Shown: positions 1 to 10,177, numbered from the stretch's first letter. The stretch: 64,000 bases of DNA from Centipeda noxia ATCC 43541 (GCF_000160555.1 NZ_GG749280.1:340390-404389); one strand, 5' to 3'. The notes: generated from the letters alone by a model not told the origin. Numbers and translations are program-made.

Positions 1-362
1 GCGACTTTGTCCGCTGCACCCCCCTCACCTACAAATACCGTGCTGGGAAATTCGCCGTCTTCTCCGAGGGCGGGCTGAAATTCCGCGCACTCAGGGAAAA
101 CAAACACGTGGCGCTCGCTGTCTGTGACGAATACAGGGGACCGGGCACGGCAAAGGGGCTGCAGGTCACCGGCACGGCTGCAGTATTCGGCACCGACGAC
201 GCAGACTATGCAGTGCAGCTTGAGGCGCTCGGCATCAACGCAGTGCACATGCAGAAGCTGGGGCTCATCCTCATCCTGATCACTCCGCAGGAATTCGACT
301 ACCTCGACGGCACTTTGAAGGACAAAGGATACAGTCCGCGCCAGCACCTCGACCTCTCCTAA
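1..362 (+). CDS. Pyridoxamine 5'-phosphate oxidase-family (FMN split-barrel) protein, 3' part
   Basis: The reading frame is open from base 3 to the stop at 360-362, so the 5' end lies outside the window; about 119 C-terminal residues are visible. The pattern YRAGKFAVFSEGG, then ALAVCDEY, then GLQVTGTAAVF resembles the beta-strands of the FMN-binding split barrel found in pyridoxamine-phosphate-oxidase-like proteins. Members are small flavin-binding reductases or flavin-sequestering proteins, and the substrate cannot be read from sequence. An internal GTG at 108 is not a likely start, because conserved-looking barrel residues precede it. A hairpin terminator follows directly. Family assignment is by pattern recognition only. 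Confidence 0.65.
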   Translation, partial: DFVRCTPLTYKYRAGKFAVFSEGGLKFRALRENKHVALAVCDEYRGPGTAKGLQVTGTAAVFGTDDADYAVQLEALGINAVHMQKLGLILILITPQEFDYLDGTLKDKGYSPRQHLDLS

Positions 363-380
363 ATGCGATCAAAGAAAATA

Positions 381-424
381 CGCCCCGTCAGCCGCTCAAT
401 CCGGTGACGGGGCGTTTCCTTTTA
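381..424. terminator. Bidirectional rho-independent terminator
   Basis: Inverted repeat cgccccgtca (381-390) / tgacggggcg (405-414), with T-rich sequence after it on the plus strand and A-rich sequence before it. It can end both the upstream plus-strand gene and the convergent adhesin gene. Confidence 0.85.
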
Positions 425-442
425 CAATTTATTTTTCAATAC

Positions 443-3400
443 TCAGCCGAATACCTCGCTGACGATGGCGAATACCGCACGATCCGTCACAAGGATATCC
501 GACTTGCTGAGATCCATGCCGTCCATCGTCATATTGACGGAGGGCGTCCGATAGGCGACCTCTGCCTCGGCGTCGCGGCCGAAGTGTCCGCTTTGATCCA
601 TCGAAGCATTCTCGTAGGCGTACTCATTCGGGATCATCCTGCTGGTCTGCGTGAGTTCCTTATAGTACTCCGCATCAGGCGTATAGTAGGCGGGACGCGG
701 CGAACGAATCTCTCCGAGTCCCTTTGCCGCAGATGCAAGGGTATAGTTTCCGGCATCTGCGCCATTGAGCGTGAGATTCGAATAATTGATCCAGTTCTTC
801 TGCGGGGTGCCGTTAATAACAGCCGTTGTCCCGTCGCCGTCGATCTCCGGACTCTGGAACGACTCTGTGTGGGTTGCAAGCGTGAGGTCATCGCCTGCAG
901 CGACAGCCCCAAACTCAAATCCGACTGCGGCAGGATCAACATCCGTCGTGCCGTCGTAGACCTTCGTAATCTTCCGGAACGAACCCGAAAGATCCTTCGG
1001 CGTGATCTTGCCCGCCGCCGAAAGTGTGAGTCCATCCTCCGCATTCACGGTCACAGCTCCGTTCTTAAGGGAATAGTTGCGCGCATTGCCGCCCATGATG
1101 CCGATCTCATAGCGAATAGCCTTGTCGATCACGTTGTTGAAAGGATCGCGCCGAACATTTTTATCTGCCCTCGCATTCCCATCGTCGAGGTAGTTCGACT
1201 TGATATCGAAACGCGTCCCATCCGTGGTGACGAGCTTCTTGTCTGCTGTCGAGCCGTCCGCGTACTTAACGTTGCCGTTTGCGTCAATATCCGTCAGTGC
1301 ATTCCAGTTCTTTGCACCGTCTTTGAGCGCAGCCCCACCATCATAGACCTTGTCAATGCCGGAGCTCTGCACGAGGTCCAGTTCCAGTGTGCGGCGCTTA
1401 ATCTTCCCCAGCCCTGTTGCCGATCCTCCGTCTTCGAGATTCATCCCATTCAGCGTATAGTTTCGGAGCAAATTCCTATGCCCCGCATCCGTCGTTGCCG
1501 TAAGATCATATGCGACGCGCTCGGCCTCAAAGGCATTGGCCGTCTCCGTCTTCCCGTCTGCCTTTGTGAACCTTGCTCCCTTCCCCGGACGTGTATCCAG
1601 GGCAAAATGAATATGAGGCGCATCTGCACCGACAAGTTCTCCGGCACCTGGGGAAATTGCCCCAAAGGGGATATTGTCATACTTGCTCGTTCCGTCGTAA
1701 ATCTTCTCTGCGATGCCGCCGCTGATGTTGAACGTCCCTGGATTGATCGCCTTGCGGCCGATCGTCCCATTGCCGTAACTGTCCTCATCAAACTCGTAGT
1801 TCGAGGCATCCGTGCCAAGGGTATTATTCATTGCCGTGCGAAGTCCCTCATAGCGAACGGTCTTCGTTCCGGCATTCGGATCAGACCTAAATACGCCGTT
1901 CTCCATTTTGCCGTAGTTGCTCGTCAGTCCGCCGAGATTGGTAAGCTTGTTGGAGCTGTCAGCAATATTCGTATGATCTCTGTTCAGCACAGCCGCATCG
2001 GCAGCCGAAACAAACGGGTTGATCGTTGCATTCGCTGCTGACCCGTCATACTCCTTCGACACATCGGCAAAGTTCACCTTGACTGTACGCTTCTCGATCG
2101 TGTTGTTAGCGGTCGAGAATGTGCCGTTGTTGTCTGTGCCGCCGTATTTCAGATTGTAGTTGCCGGCATTCGCAGGATCGATATGCAGCGTGTAGTTCAC
2201 GCTCTCGCCCGTGCGTACATTCTTACGCGCATATGCCGCAGTTGTCGTGTAGAATGCACCATCATTTCCGGTGAGTCCTGTGAGCTGGATCAGCTCATTC
2301 GCATTCGTGACAACATTCCCTGCGGAGTCCTTTGCAACGCCGACCACATCCCGCAATGCGTCGTAGGTCTTCGTGAGGGGACTCTTGACCGTCGCGGTGA
2401 CGTCCTTTTTCGTGATGATCCCATTGCCGTGCGTCTCGAATGAGTCTGCTCCCTGCGCGAGCGAGAAGTTCCCCGTCCCCGAGGTGTCCGTATAGCTCAG
2501 CTTATACGTGACGCGGTTCGCAGCTCTGCCGCCGTCAACGTCCTTCGTATCGTATTTTGCCTCGACGAGATTCAGATTGCCAAGGATGTTCACCGGCGGA
2601 GCACTGCCGACCGTCACCGTCGCCCCGGTGATATAGTTGGTCTTCAGGACACCGAGATCGGTCGAATCACCATGCTTGACCGCCATTGTCCCATCATAGA
2701 CCTTTTCCGCCTGATTCGTCGTAAAGTGAACCGACGAGCCGTTCAGCCGGAACGGGGTGATTTCACCCTGTCCTTTTGCAGTTGCGTTGAGGTGATAGTT
2801 CCCCGCGTCTGTGCCCGTGAGGCTGAGATTTGTATAGTTGACCCAGTTCTTCTGCACGCTGCCGTCAATCATCAGGGTTGTGCCGTCACCGTTGACGTTT
2901 GCGCTCTGGAACACTTCGTTATGCGTGGCAAGGCTGACGGTATCGCCCGCAATGACCGCACCCGTCTTAAAGCGGACCCGCAAAGAGGGAACATTCGTCG
3001 TCCCGTCGTATTCTTTTGTTACCTTGTCAAACGCACCCGAAAGATCCTTCGGCGTGATCTTGCCCGTCGCCGAAAGCTTTAGACCGCTCGCTGCACTTGT
3101 AGTGCCATCGAAGGAGTAGTTGTTCACATCCCCGCCTGTAATGGCAATGTTGTACTGAATTTTCTTATCGTCAACGACAGTACCGTTGTACTTGACGTCC
3201 TTATCATCTAACGTATTGGCATCGTTGCGGTAGCTCGACGTGATGGCAAAGCTCGTTCCGTCGGTCGTGACAAGTTTATCCTTCGCCGTCGAACCGTCCA
3301 CATACTTCACATTGCCCAAGCTGTCGTTATCGGTCAGCTTGTTCCAATGCTTCGTATCCGTATCACGCAATGTTGTTTCGCGGTCATATTCCTTATTGAT

Positions 3401-6400
3401 GCCGGTCTTCTGCACGAGATCAAGGCTCAGCACACGGCGCGTGATCTCGCCGTCGCCCGATGCCGTCAGATCACCCGCCTCGAGATTTTTCCCATTCAGC
3501 GTATAGTTCCGCAGTGTCTCGGCATTGCCCGCTGCAGTGACATGATAGGCAACCTTCCTCGCATCGGCGACGTTTTTCGTCTCCGTCACGCCGTCGTTTT
3601 GGGTAAATTTTGCCCCCTTCGTATGGTCAATGGCAAAGGTGATCACGTCGCCGGCGATAATCTCGCCCGTATCCGCCTCAAGGGTACGTCCCGGCGCGAC
3701 GGTGTATTTGCTGGTGCCGTCGTAGACCTTCGTCGCCTTGCCGCCGCTGACCTTGAACGTCGCGCCGTTAATCTCCTTACGGGTGATTGTCCCCTTGCCG
3801 TAAACGGTCTCATCGACCTCGTAGTTGTCCTTCACCGCGCTGAACTTATTGTCAAACGCAGTCTTCATCTTCTTGTACCGAACATCGTGCTTGGTGCCGT
3901 TGCTCGCGTTCACATTCTCGGCAAAGGCAGCACCCGTACCGCGCCCGTAGCTGCTGAGGGTCGGATCACCGGTCAGCTGAGTCCGATACTCCGCCTGCAA
4001 ATCAGCGGCAGTGACACCGTCCGCACCAAGGATTGTATTGTTGACGGCAATATCTGCCTGCGCCCCCGTGATCTGTGCAACCGAAGCAGAATTATTCGCC
4101 GCACTCCGATCATATCTCTTAGAGGTCTCGCCCATTGTGATATTCAGCTTGCGCGGGGTGATTGTTCCCGCATCGGCAACGGACCCAAGTGCTGCCGTAA
4201 CGGTCTTGTTATCCCCCGAGCCGCTCGCTGTACTGATGACATGGTTGCCGGCATCCACAATCTGATAATCATCCGCATATTTCCCTGTGAGTTGTGCTGT
4301 ATAGTTGACGGACTTCTTGATGATATTGCCGCTCATATCACGCGCGACATTCTTGTCCGCATAGGAGGCGGTAGAAGTGTTCACCGGCTGACCGCTTGCA
4401 TCATTGATCAGCGCGAGGTCAACGATGCCGCTCCCGCGTTGAATGTTTCGATTGCCGTCGGTGTGCTCTGCCATTCCGTCGTAAACCTTCGTGATTTCCT
4501 TCGTCACCGCCTGAATCTGTGCAGGAGTAATACGCCCTGCTGCTGTCACATGTGCAGGGTTGTTCGTATCAACTCTTTCGAGGTCACGCTCATGACCGGC
4601 TGCGCCGAACGTATAGTTCGAGAGCGGGTTGTGCTCCTCATCGGTCGTCTGCGCCACGATATCATAGGCGACGTAATGTCCTGCCGCAACATGGGAGGTC
4701 CTGTTCACACCTGCAGCATCCTCGGTAAAGTGTGCTGTCGTATTCGGCACGAGCGCAAAGGTCACCTTGTTCTGATCACGTGCAACGATGCCGGTGTCGC
4801 CCAGCGCCGGTGCATTCGCCGAGAGGTAGATCTCATTGCCCGGGGTATATGCCGATGTGCCATCGTAGACCTTCTCCGCCGCGGCGAGCGTGTTGTCGCT
4901 CTTCTTGTAAACATTAATCCCACTGGGATCAATGCGGCGGCGCATGATCTTGCCGTTGCCGTATTGTTTATTCGCAAGTGTATAGTTTGTGCCAAGCGAG
5001 TTGGAAAGGCCTGCATACTCCACAGAGCGGTCGCCTGCATTCCAATTTTCTGCAAAATTTCCCACTTTGGTATCGCCATAGCGGCTGGTGACACTCGCCG
5101 TATTGAGATTTGCAATGCCGAGGTGATCAGCATTCAAAACCTCTTTATTGAGCCCGTCGTCCAGATCATTTGCTGTGATCTCGAGATTCGAAGACGTGCC
5201 GTCATAAATCTTCGCAACATCGGCAAATTTCACCGTGACTGCGCGCGGCGTGATAATGCCTGTGTATGTGCCCGTCAGGGTGCTCGATGACTGTGCGGGA
5301 AGAGCCCCCTCTGTCCCAAGGGTATAATTGTCTGAGTTCGCACCCGTGCCGGGGTCAAAGGATGCCGTATAGGTTACGGCCTGCGTTGTTGGGCTATTCC
5401 CATTCAACACAACATTCTTCGTCGCGTACTTCGCCGTCGAGGTATTTGTGCGCGTATCGGAGCCGACAAAGCCGGAAAGCGCAACAAGTGCATCGCCCTT
5501 GATGATATTGCGCCTGCCGTCGGTCTGTGCCTCCATTGCGTCGTAGGCCTTCGTGATCTGGTTGTTCACAACCGTCGCCGTGAGTGCCTTCGGCATGATT
5601 TTTCCTACGCCCGAAGCGCTGAATGTATTCTCCAGATTTTTCTTGGTTACGCCGTCCGTGTCGAGCACATAGTAATCAGAGAGCAGATGACCTCCATACG
5701 TATCCGTGTGATCGTCCGCTTGTCCCTTCGCCGTATAGGCGACCTTCGCCGACGGCCGCACATCACTCGTACGGTTGCCGCTGCTGTCAGTGAAGTGAGC
5801 CCCCCCTGCAAGCTGGAAAGTAATATGCCCTTGATCGCGCGTAACAATGCCCGTATCCGGATCAGTCGAAGCCCCCTCGTTCGAGGACAGGTAGAGCCCC
5901 GCGCCCGGCGTATAGGTATCGGTCCCGTCATAGACTTTAGTCGCCGATGCCTCCGTATTGTCGCTCTTATAGACAGTAAAGCTGTCACGCGCAATCTGAC
6001 GTCGGGTGATATCTCCGTTGAGATAGATTTTCTCATCTGCAACAGCAGTCTTTGTCCCTCCGTCGGGAGTGTAATAGAGGTCGTAGTTCACGCTGTCGGG
6101 ACGTGCTGCCCTGTCCAGTCCCACATTCGTATACCGGAGCTTGTGGCTGCCGACATGAACCTGCGCTGTCCCTGATGTATCTGTATAGGTCGGATCAGCA
6201 ATATTTTTAAGTGTGACCGTATCAAGAGCGCCATTGTCATCCGTCATGAGCGTGCCGTCGGATGTACCGTCGGTGATCGTATCATTCAGCTGAATGTTCT
6301 TCGTGCCCGTCGACTGCTTCATATCGTCATCTGCGACGACATCTGTCCCATCGTAGATCTTATCCGCCGCCTTCGACTTGGCGATTGTGAGATAGAGCGG

Positions 6401-8659
6401 TGCCGGCGTGATCATCGCCTTGCCCGTAAGAGTATTGATGGAGGAAGTGTCAAAATGGTAATTTCCCGCATCGGCTCCGCTGAACGTAATCGTTCCGCCA
6501 AAGGTAACATCCTTTTTCCCATAGGTGGTGCCGTCGGCGTTGCGGACAACATTCTTATCCGCCATCTCCGCGGTAAAATTCGTTGTATCGAGCATGACGG
6601 AGTGCGCGTTAATATCATCTTCCATAAATCCGGATGACGATACACCGCCGTGCTTAAGCGCATGCACGAATGCATCCTTTACGGATTTCTTCCCGTTGTA
6701 CATCCGTTGGACATCGAGATTGCCGCCCGTCAGCTGTACTTCACGCTGACCGATAGTGACGTTGACTCCGCGCAGATTCGGACCATCTTGATCGGACCAG
6801 AGGATCGCCTTTGTCCCTGCGTTTCGGACACCGTTCGCCCTGTCGAAGTCTTTGGTCATTCCTACGTAGTCGTGGACTTTATTCTCATCGACAATCCCGC
6901 TGTAGACAACATTCGATTTATCGCCCGCAGATGTATTGGGCGTGCCAACGATCTTGACATAATGGCTGTTGTAGGTCAGTCCCGCGACATCCGCGCCATG
7001 GTTCGACTGGATGGCGGCAGCCGATGTATCTGCCGCAGATTGATCCGATTTAAAGTAGCGGTAGTTGTACGTTGCAGTCGCCGTCCCGCTCATAAACGCC
7101 GTCAGCATCGGAAGTGTCCGCCCCTCATAGATACGCCACTTTGCGCCGAACTCACCCGTGTTGTTGATATCATTTCCCCATGCGGAATAGGCACCGACTG
7201 TCGCAGCGGAATGAGCCGTTGCAGCCGGGTTTTTTACCTCTTTTGCCTGATCTCCCGTAATGAGATAGGTGCCGTATATCGTTGTCCCCGGCGCTCCCGG
7301 TGCACCATAAGTTAACGCAGTATCATTGGATACAAAATCAGTGGTCTTCGCATAGGAGTTTGTTATCGTGGTTCCCTGCGCAGGTTGAATTATATGGATA
7401 AAGTATGTTCGGGTTCCATTGATAGGTGAAGCCTCTGTATATGTATCACGAATGACGGTTCCCGATTCGGTTCTTCCCGCAATCCCTGCACCGTCAATTT
7501 TTACTTTGCTGTAAGAGCCCTCAATCTGCGTATCTCGTGTAATTCCAATAAGTCCGCCATGGCGCTGAGCTCTCCCGGTTACAGTGGAATCCGATACATA
7601 TACATTTTTTAATGTTGTTCCGCCTTTTGATTCTACCGCAAGGCCTCCGGCCAAAGCACTGGGAGTCCCTTGTATATTTGCCTTGGCTATGCCGAAATTA
7701 TATATGCTTGCTCCCTCAAGTGTATCAAAGAAACCCGCGCGAGCAGCACTTGTAACTGTAAAATTGCGTACCTGAAAGAAATTGCCTTCCACTTTCCCTT
7801 TAAAAGGATCTGTATTGCTTCCTATCGGAGTACGTACCTCGCCCCCAAGATCAATGTCCTGCTCGAGCATGTAGTTGCCCGCAAGGCTGGCTGTATCTGT
7901 ATTGATTGCATCCAGCTCCGTCTTATCCTTGACAAGCTGATAGTAGTTGTCCGCCGCGACAGCAGCCAAGCCGTTCACCTGGTATGCTGCTGCGGCAGGT
8001 ATCGTGCCGTTCTTGTATCCGATATGCGCATAGCCGCCGTTGGCAGCCGTTTCCGTATGGAGAACGACGGGATTTGTCGCTGTTACGTCTGCCGCATTGA
8101 GGAATCGAATATGCGAGCCGTGTACCTCAACACTCGTCGCATTGATCTTGCCCATATTAACGACATCGGCTTTCAATGCGGCGGTTGTGTCCAGCGGTGA
8201 CGTTCCGCTCGCTTCGAAGGCCGCTCGATTCAGCGTTCCCGTATCCTGTGTGGAGACATAGAGATTCCCGACGTTGATCTCAGCACTCTTGCCAAAGATC
8301 ACGCCATTCGGGTTGACAATATAGACATTGTTGCCACCCTCGATTTTCCCGTTGATGTTCGAGGTATTCGCGCCTGTGATGATATTCAGATAGTTGTTGG
8401 TTTTTGCGCCGCCGTCATACTGAACAAGTTCTCCCTGCTTGACGGAGTAATCCTGCCAATTGATGACATTGTTCAGTGCGGTTGACGTAATCGTGGTCGT
8501 CACGGCGTCCGGACGCTGAATATTGATGTTGCTCGCAACACCATGCTCGCCTGTCGGTCCGGCAAATGCAGCTTGCGGAATCAAAAAAGTGCCCGCCATT
8601 CCTGCGAGCAGTGCATAGCGCACACGCTGCGATAATTTTCGTGTCCGATGGTTTTTCAT
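443..8659 (-). CDS. Giant FHA-type (two-partner secretion-like) adhesin with YDG/MBG-like repeats
   Basis: About 2738 residues from ATG 8659; the frame is open 30 codons further, but this ATG begins a clear signal peptide (MKNHRTRKL...LIPQAAFA). Residues ~35-200 resemble the haemagglutinin/TPS secretion domain, including the hallmark IVNPNGVIFG. Residues ~330-480 hold GLUG-like repeats (GGLAVESKGG, HGGLIGITRD). From ~650 to the end there are about 17 modules, each with a K-x-YDGT core (KVYDGTDTY, KIYDGTSS, KVYDGTTDV) and often an ITP/RR linker, as in YDG and MBG repeat domains of bacterial surface proteins. No C-terminal beta-barrel is visible, so export would need a separate TpsB/FhaC-type transporter, which is absent from the window. 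Expected role: long surface fibre for adhesion or biofilm. Its own promoter precedes it. Confidence 0.88.
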   Translation of the reverse strand: MKNHRTRKLSQRVRYALLAGMAGTFLIPQAAFAGPTGEHGVASNINIQRPDAVTTTITSTALNNVINWQDYSVKQGELVQYDGGAKTNNYLNIITGANTSNINGKIEGGNNVYIVNPNGVIFGKSAEINVGNLYVSTQDTGTLNRAAFEASGTSPLDTTAALKADVVNMGKINATSVEVHGSHIRFLNAADVTATNPVVLHTETAANGGYAHIGYKNGTIPAAAAYQVNGLAAVAADNYYQLVKDKTELDAINTDTASLAGNYMLEQDIDLGGEVRTPIGSNTDPFKGKVEGNFFQVRNFTVTSAARAGFFDTLEGASIYNFGIAKANIQGTPSALAGGLAVESKGGTTLKNVYVSDSTVTGRAQRHGGLIGITRDTQIEGSYSKVKIDGAGIAGRTESGTVIRDTYTEASPINGTRTYFIHIIQPAQGTTITNSYAKTTDFVSNDTALTYGAPGAPGTTIYGTYLITGDQAKEVKNPAATAHSAATVGAYSAWGNDINNTGEFGAKWRIYEGRTLPMLTAFMSGTATATYNYRYFKSDQSAADTSAAAIQSNHGADVAGLTYNSHYVKIVGTPNTSAGDKSNVVYSGIVDENKVHDYVGMTKDFDRANGVRNAGTKAILWSDQDGPNLRGVNVTIGQREVQLTGGNLDVQRMYNGKKSVKDAFVHALKHGGVSSSGFMEDDINAHSVMLDTTNFTAEMADKNVVRNADGTTYGKKDVTFGGTITFSGADAGNYHFDTSSINTLTGKAMITPAPLYLTIAKSKAADKIYDGTDVVADDDMKQSTGTKNIQLNDTITDGTSDGTLMTDDNGALDTVTLKNIADPTYTDTSGTAQVHVGSHKLRYTNVGLDRAARPDSVNYDLYYTPDGGTKTAVADEKIYLNGDITRRQIARDSFTVYKSDNTEASATKVYDGTDTYTPGAGLYLSSNEGASTDPDTGIVTRDQGHITFQLAGGAHFTDSSGNRTSDVRPSAKVAYTAKGQADDHTDTYGGHLLSDYYVLDTDGVTKKNLENTFSASGVGKIMPKALTATVVNNQITKAYDAMEAQTDGRRNIIKGDALVALSGFVGSDTRTNTSTAKYATKNVVLNGNSPTTQAVTYTASFDPGTGANSDNYTLGTEGALPAQSSSTLTGTYTGIITPRAVTVKFADVAKIYDGTSSNLEITANDLDDGLNKEVLNADHLGIANLNTASVTSRYGDTKVGNFAENWNAGDRSVEYAGLSNSLGTNYTLANKQYGNGKIMRRRIDPSGINVYKKSDNTLAAAEKVYDGTSAYTPGNEIYLSANAPALGDTGIVARDQNKVTFALVPNTTAHFTEDAAGVNRTSHVAAGHYVAYDIVAQTTDEEHNPLSNYTFGAAGHERDLERVDTNNPAHVTAAGRITPAQIQAVTKEITKVYDGMAEHTDGNRNIQRGSGIVDLALINDASGQPVNTSTASYADKNVARDMSGNIIKKSVNYTAQLTGKYADDYQIVDAGNHVISTASGSGDNKTVTAALGSVADAGTITPRKLNITMGETSKRYDRSAANNSASVAQITGAQADIAVNNTILGADGVTAADLQAEYRTQLTGDPTLSSYGRGTGAAFAENVNASNGTKHDVRYKKMKTAFDNKFSAVKDNYEVDETVYGKGTITRKEINGATFKVSGGKATKVYDGTSKYTVAPGRTLEADTGEIIAGDVITFAIDHTKGAKFTQNDGVTETKNVADARKVAYHVTAAGNAETLRNYTLNGKNLEAGDLTASGDGEITRRVLSLDLVQKTGINKEYDRETTLRDTDTKHWNKLTDNDSLGNVKYVDGSTAKDKLVTTDGTSFAITSSYRNDANTLDDKDVKYNGTVVDDKKIQYNIAITGGDVNNYSFDGTTSAASGLKLSATGKITPKDLSGAFDKVTKEYDGTTNVPSLRVRFKTGAVIAGDTVSLATHNEVFQSANVNGDGTTLMIDGSVQKNWVNYTNLSLTGTDAGNYHLNATAKGQGEITPFRLNGSSVHFTTNQAEKVYDGTMAVKHGDSTDLGVLKTNYITGATVTVGSAPPVNILGNLNLVEAKYDTKDVDGGRAANRVTYKLSYTDTSGTGNFSLAQGADSFETHGNGIITKKDVTATVKSPLTKTYDALRDVVGVAKDSAGNVVTNANELIQLTGLTGNDGAFYTTTAAYARKNVRTGESVNYTLHIDPANAGNYNLKYGGTDNNGTFSTANNTIEKRTVKVNFADVSKEYDGSAANATINPFVSAADAAVLNRDHTNIADSSNKLTNLGGLTSNYGKMENGVFRSDPNAGTKTVRYEGLRTAMNNTLGTDASNYEFDEDSYGNGTIGRKAINPGTFNISGGIAEKIYDGTSKYDNIPFGAISPGAGELVGADAPHIHFALDTRPGKGARFTKADGKTETANAFEAERVAYDLTATTDAGHRNLLRNYTLNGMNLEDGGSATGLGKIKRRTLELDLVQSSGIDKVYDGGAALKDGAKNWNALTDIDANGNVKYADGSTADKKLVTTDGTRFDIKSNYLDDGNARADKNVRRDPFNNVIDKAIRYEIGIMGGNARNYSLKNGAVTVNAEDGLTLSAAGKITPKDLSGSFRKITKVYDGTTDVDPAAVGFEFGAVAAGDDLTLATHTESFQSPEIDGDGTTAVINGTPQKNWINYSNLTLNGADAGNYTLASAAKGLGEIRSPRPAYYTPDAEYYKELTQTSRMIPNEYAYENASMDQSGHFGRDAEAEVAYRTPSVNMTMDGMDLSKSDILVTDRAVFAIVSEVFG

Positions 8660-8705
8660 TTCCCGCTCTCCCATGTCCGATTGATTCTTATGTAATATAT
8701 CGGAT

Positions 8706-8711
8706 ATTATA
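8706..8711 (-). promoter_or_regulatory. Probable -10 box of the adhesin promoter
   Basis: A perfect TATAAT lies on the minus strand 47 bases upstream of the adhesin ATG, just beyond the flagellin terminator. No good -35 is visible at 17 bases; TTGTAT sits at a long 19-base spacing. Confidence 0.5.
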
Positions 8712-8737
8712 CCTAGTTTAATAATAGCATATACAAA

Positions 8738-8786
8738 GTCTAAAAACAAGAAATTCCTCCAATAGTCCTAGGACCATTGGAGGAAT
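8738..8786 (-). terminator. Flagellin terminator
   Basis: Arms 8753-8769 and 8770-8786 form a 17-bp inverted repeat with one mismatch, whose innermost bases make the loop. On the minus strand it is followed by a T-rich tract (TTTCTTGTTTTT). It begins 6 bases after the flagellin stop codon and separates flagellin from the adhesin. Confidence 0.88.
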
Positions 8787-8791
8787 CTTAA

Positions 8792-10177
8792 TTACTGAAG
8801 GAGACTGAGGACTGCGCTGGAATTCTGGTTGGCCTGTGCAAGCATTGCCTGTGCCGACTGTGTGAGCACGTTATGCTTCGTATATGCAGTCATTTCCTTT
8901 GCCATGTCCGCATCGCGAATCGTGGACTCGGATGCCTGCACGTTCTCCGAAGCAGTGGTAAGGTTGCTGCTGGTATAGCCGAGACGGTTCTGCAGTGCCC
9001 CGATCTCAATCGCCTGATCGGTCGCCTTGATAAGGGCATTCTGGAACACATTGATCGCCGCATTTGCAGCTTCCCTCGTGGTCACTTGGACCTTTGGTCC
9101 TGCTCCGACCACATCGATCCGGTGGCCGGAGGGATGGATAATGGCGGTGCGGTCCCACCCCTGTCCATTGGGGGCCTGCAGTCCGAGTGCCGCTGAGCGC
9201 ATATCGGTAAACCCTGCTCTAATCGCCTGGTTCGCTCTTGTCCCCGTCTGAAGTACAAGTGAATTGTCGGGGGATGGGTTCTGTGCCCGCACCGTCTCGC
9301 GAAAATCATCGAGAACGGCATTGACTTCGTTCCGCATGTTCCCTCTACTATCCGTCACACGGAAGGTGATCCCGGCGATCTGATGATCCGCCCCTTCATG
9401 CGAAGCACGAATCGTAATGCCCGGCTTATTGTCCGGTGTATATACTCTCTTGCCGTATGCGTCTATCCCGACCCAAGCATCGTTGCCAAAGTAGCCGGCA
9501 TGTGAATTTGTAATAATATCTATGGCATCAGACAGCGTCGTTGTATCCCCGATCGGAGAAATCGATCCCGTATACGTAACACCGTTCATTACCCACGACG
9601 CCGTGATCGTGTCCGATGGATGAATACCCACATCGTTGCCGTCGCGGCGTTTCAGCTCCGTCAGGAAGTCGCTGGGATCCGTAGTCGTTGCGAGGCTCAT
9701 GTTGGTAAAGCTCGTTGCTGTCCCCAACCCGTTGTTCCCGGCCACGAGAGAGTTCTTCGATCCGTCCACGAGATATTTTCCATTATAGGTCGTCAGCGCA
9801 TTGTCATCGATCTGGTCGATGAGACGATCGACTTCCTTCTGGATGAGCCTGCGGTCTTCGTCGGTGTTCGTATCGTTCGCCGCGTTGATCGCCTTCTCCT
9901 TGAGGGTCTTTAAGATCTCGATTGTGGACTGCACAGCACCCTCTGCCGTCCGCAGAAGCGCAGAGCCGTTCATCGTATTGTCGTTGTCCTGATCGAGGGC
10001 ACGCACCTGCACGCGCATCCGCTCGGAGATCGCCATTCCGGAGGCATCGTCGCCGGCGCTGTTGATCTTCATGCCCGAGGAGACCTTCTGCAGGCTCTTC
10101 GACAGTTCGCTCTGATTCTTGTTAAGCGTGTTGAGCGTATTCACCGCCTGCATATTGTTCTTGACCACCATCGCCAT
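8792..10177 (-). CDS. fliC: Flagellin
   Basis: 461 residues. The N-terminal D0/D1 region is classic (VVKNNMQAVNTLN, LQKVSSGMKINSAGDDASGMAIS, LLRTAEGAVQ), and so is the C-terminal coiled coil (ADMAKEMTAYTKHNVL, AMLAQANQNSSAVLSLLQ). Residues ~155-370 are a variable surface-exposed domain, which makes this longer than minimal flagellins (~275 residues). It is the filament subunit exported by the flagellar type III apparatus, so there is no signal peptide. It is monocistronic: a sigma-28-like promoter lies upstream and a strong terminator downstream. No other flagellar gene is in the window. In some Firmicutes the symbol hag is used. Confidence 0.97.
   Translation of the reverse strand: MAMVVKNNMQAVNTLNTLNKNQSELSKSLQKVSSGMKINSAGDDASGMAISERMRVQVRALDQDNDNTMNGSALLRTAEGAVQSTIEILKTLKEKAINAANDTNTDEDRRLIQKEVDRLIDQIDDNALTTYNGKYLVDGSKNSLVAGNNGLGTATSFTNMSLATTTDPSDFLTELKRRDGNDVGIHPSDTITASWVMNGVTYTGSISPIGDTTTLSDAIDIITNSHAGYFGNDAWVGIDAYGKRVYTPDNKPGITIRASHEGADHQIAGITFRVTDSRGNMRNEVNAVLDDFRETVRAQNPSPDNSLVLQTGTRANQAIRAGFTDMRSAALGLQAPNGQGWDRTAIIHPSGHRIDVVGAGPKVQVTTREAANAAINVFQNALIKATDQAIEIGALQNRLGYTSSNLTTASENVQASESTIRDADMAKEMTAYTKHNVLTQSAQAMLAQANQNSSAVLSLLQ

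Noticed and set aside
404..5290. Long plus-strand frames (545 and 647 codons) opposite the adhesin
   Set aside because: They are shadows produced by the repeated, biased codons of the adhesin; sequences are rich in Ile/Arg/Val/Cys without motifs.
443..6600. CRISPR-like regular repetition
   Set aside because: The periodic sequence is coding repeats of the adhesin of unequal length and spacing, in frame throughout, without uniform spacers or cas genes.
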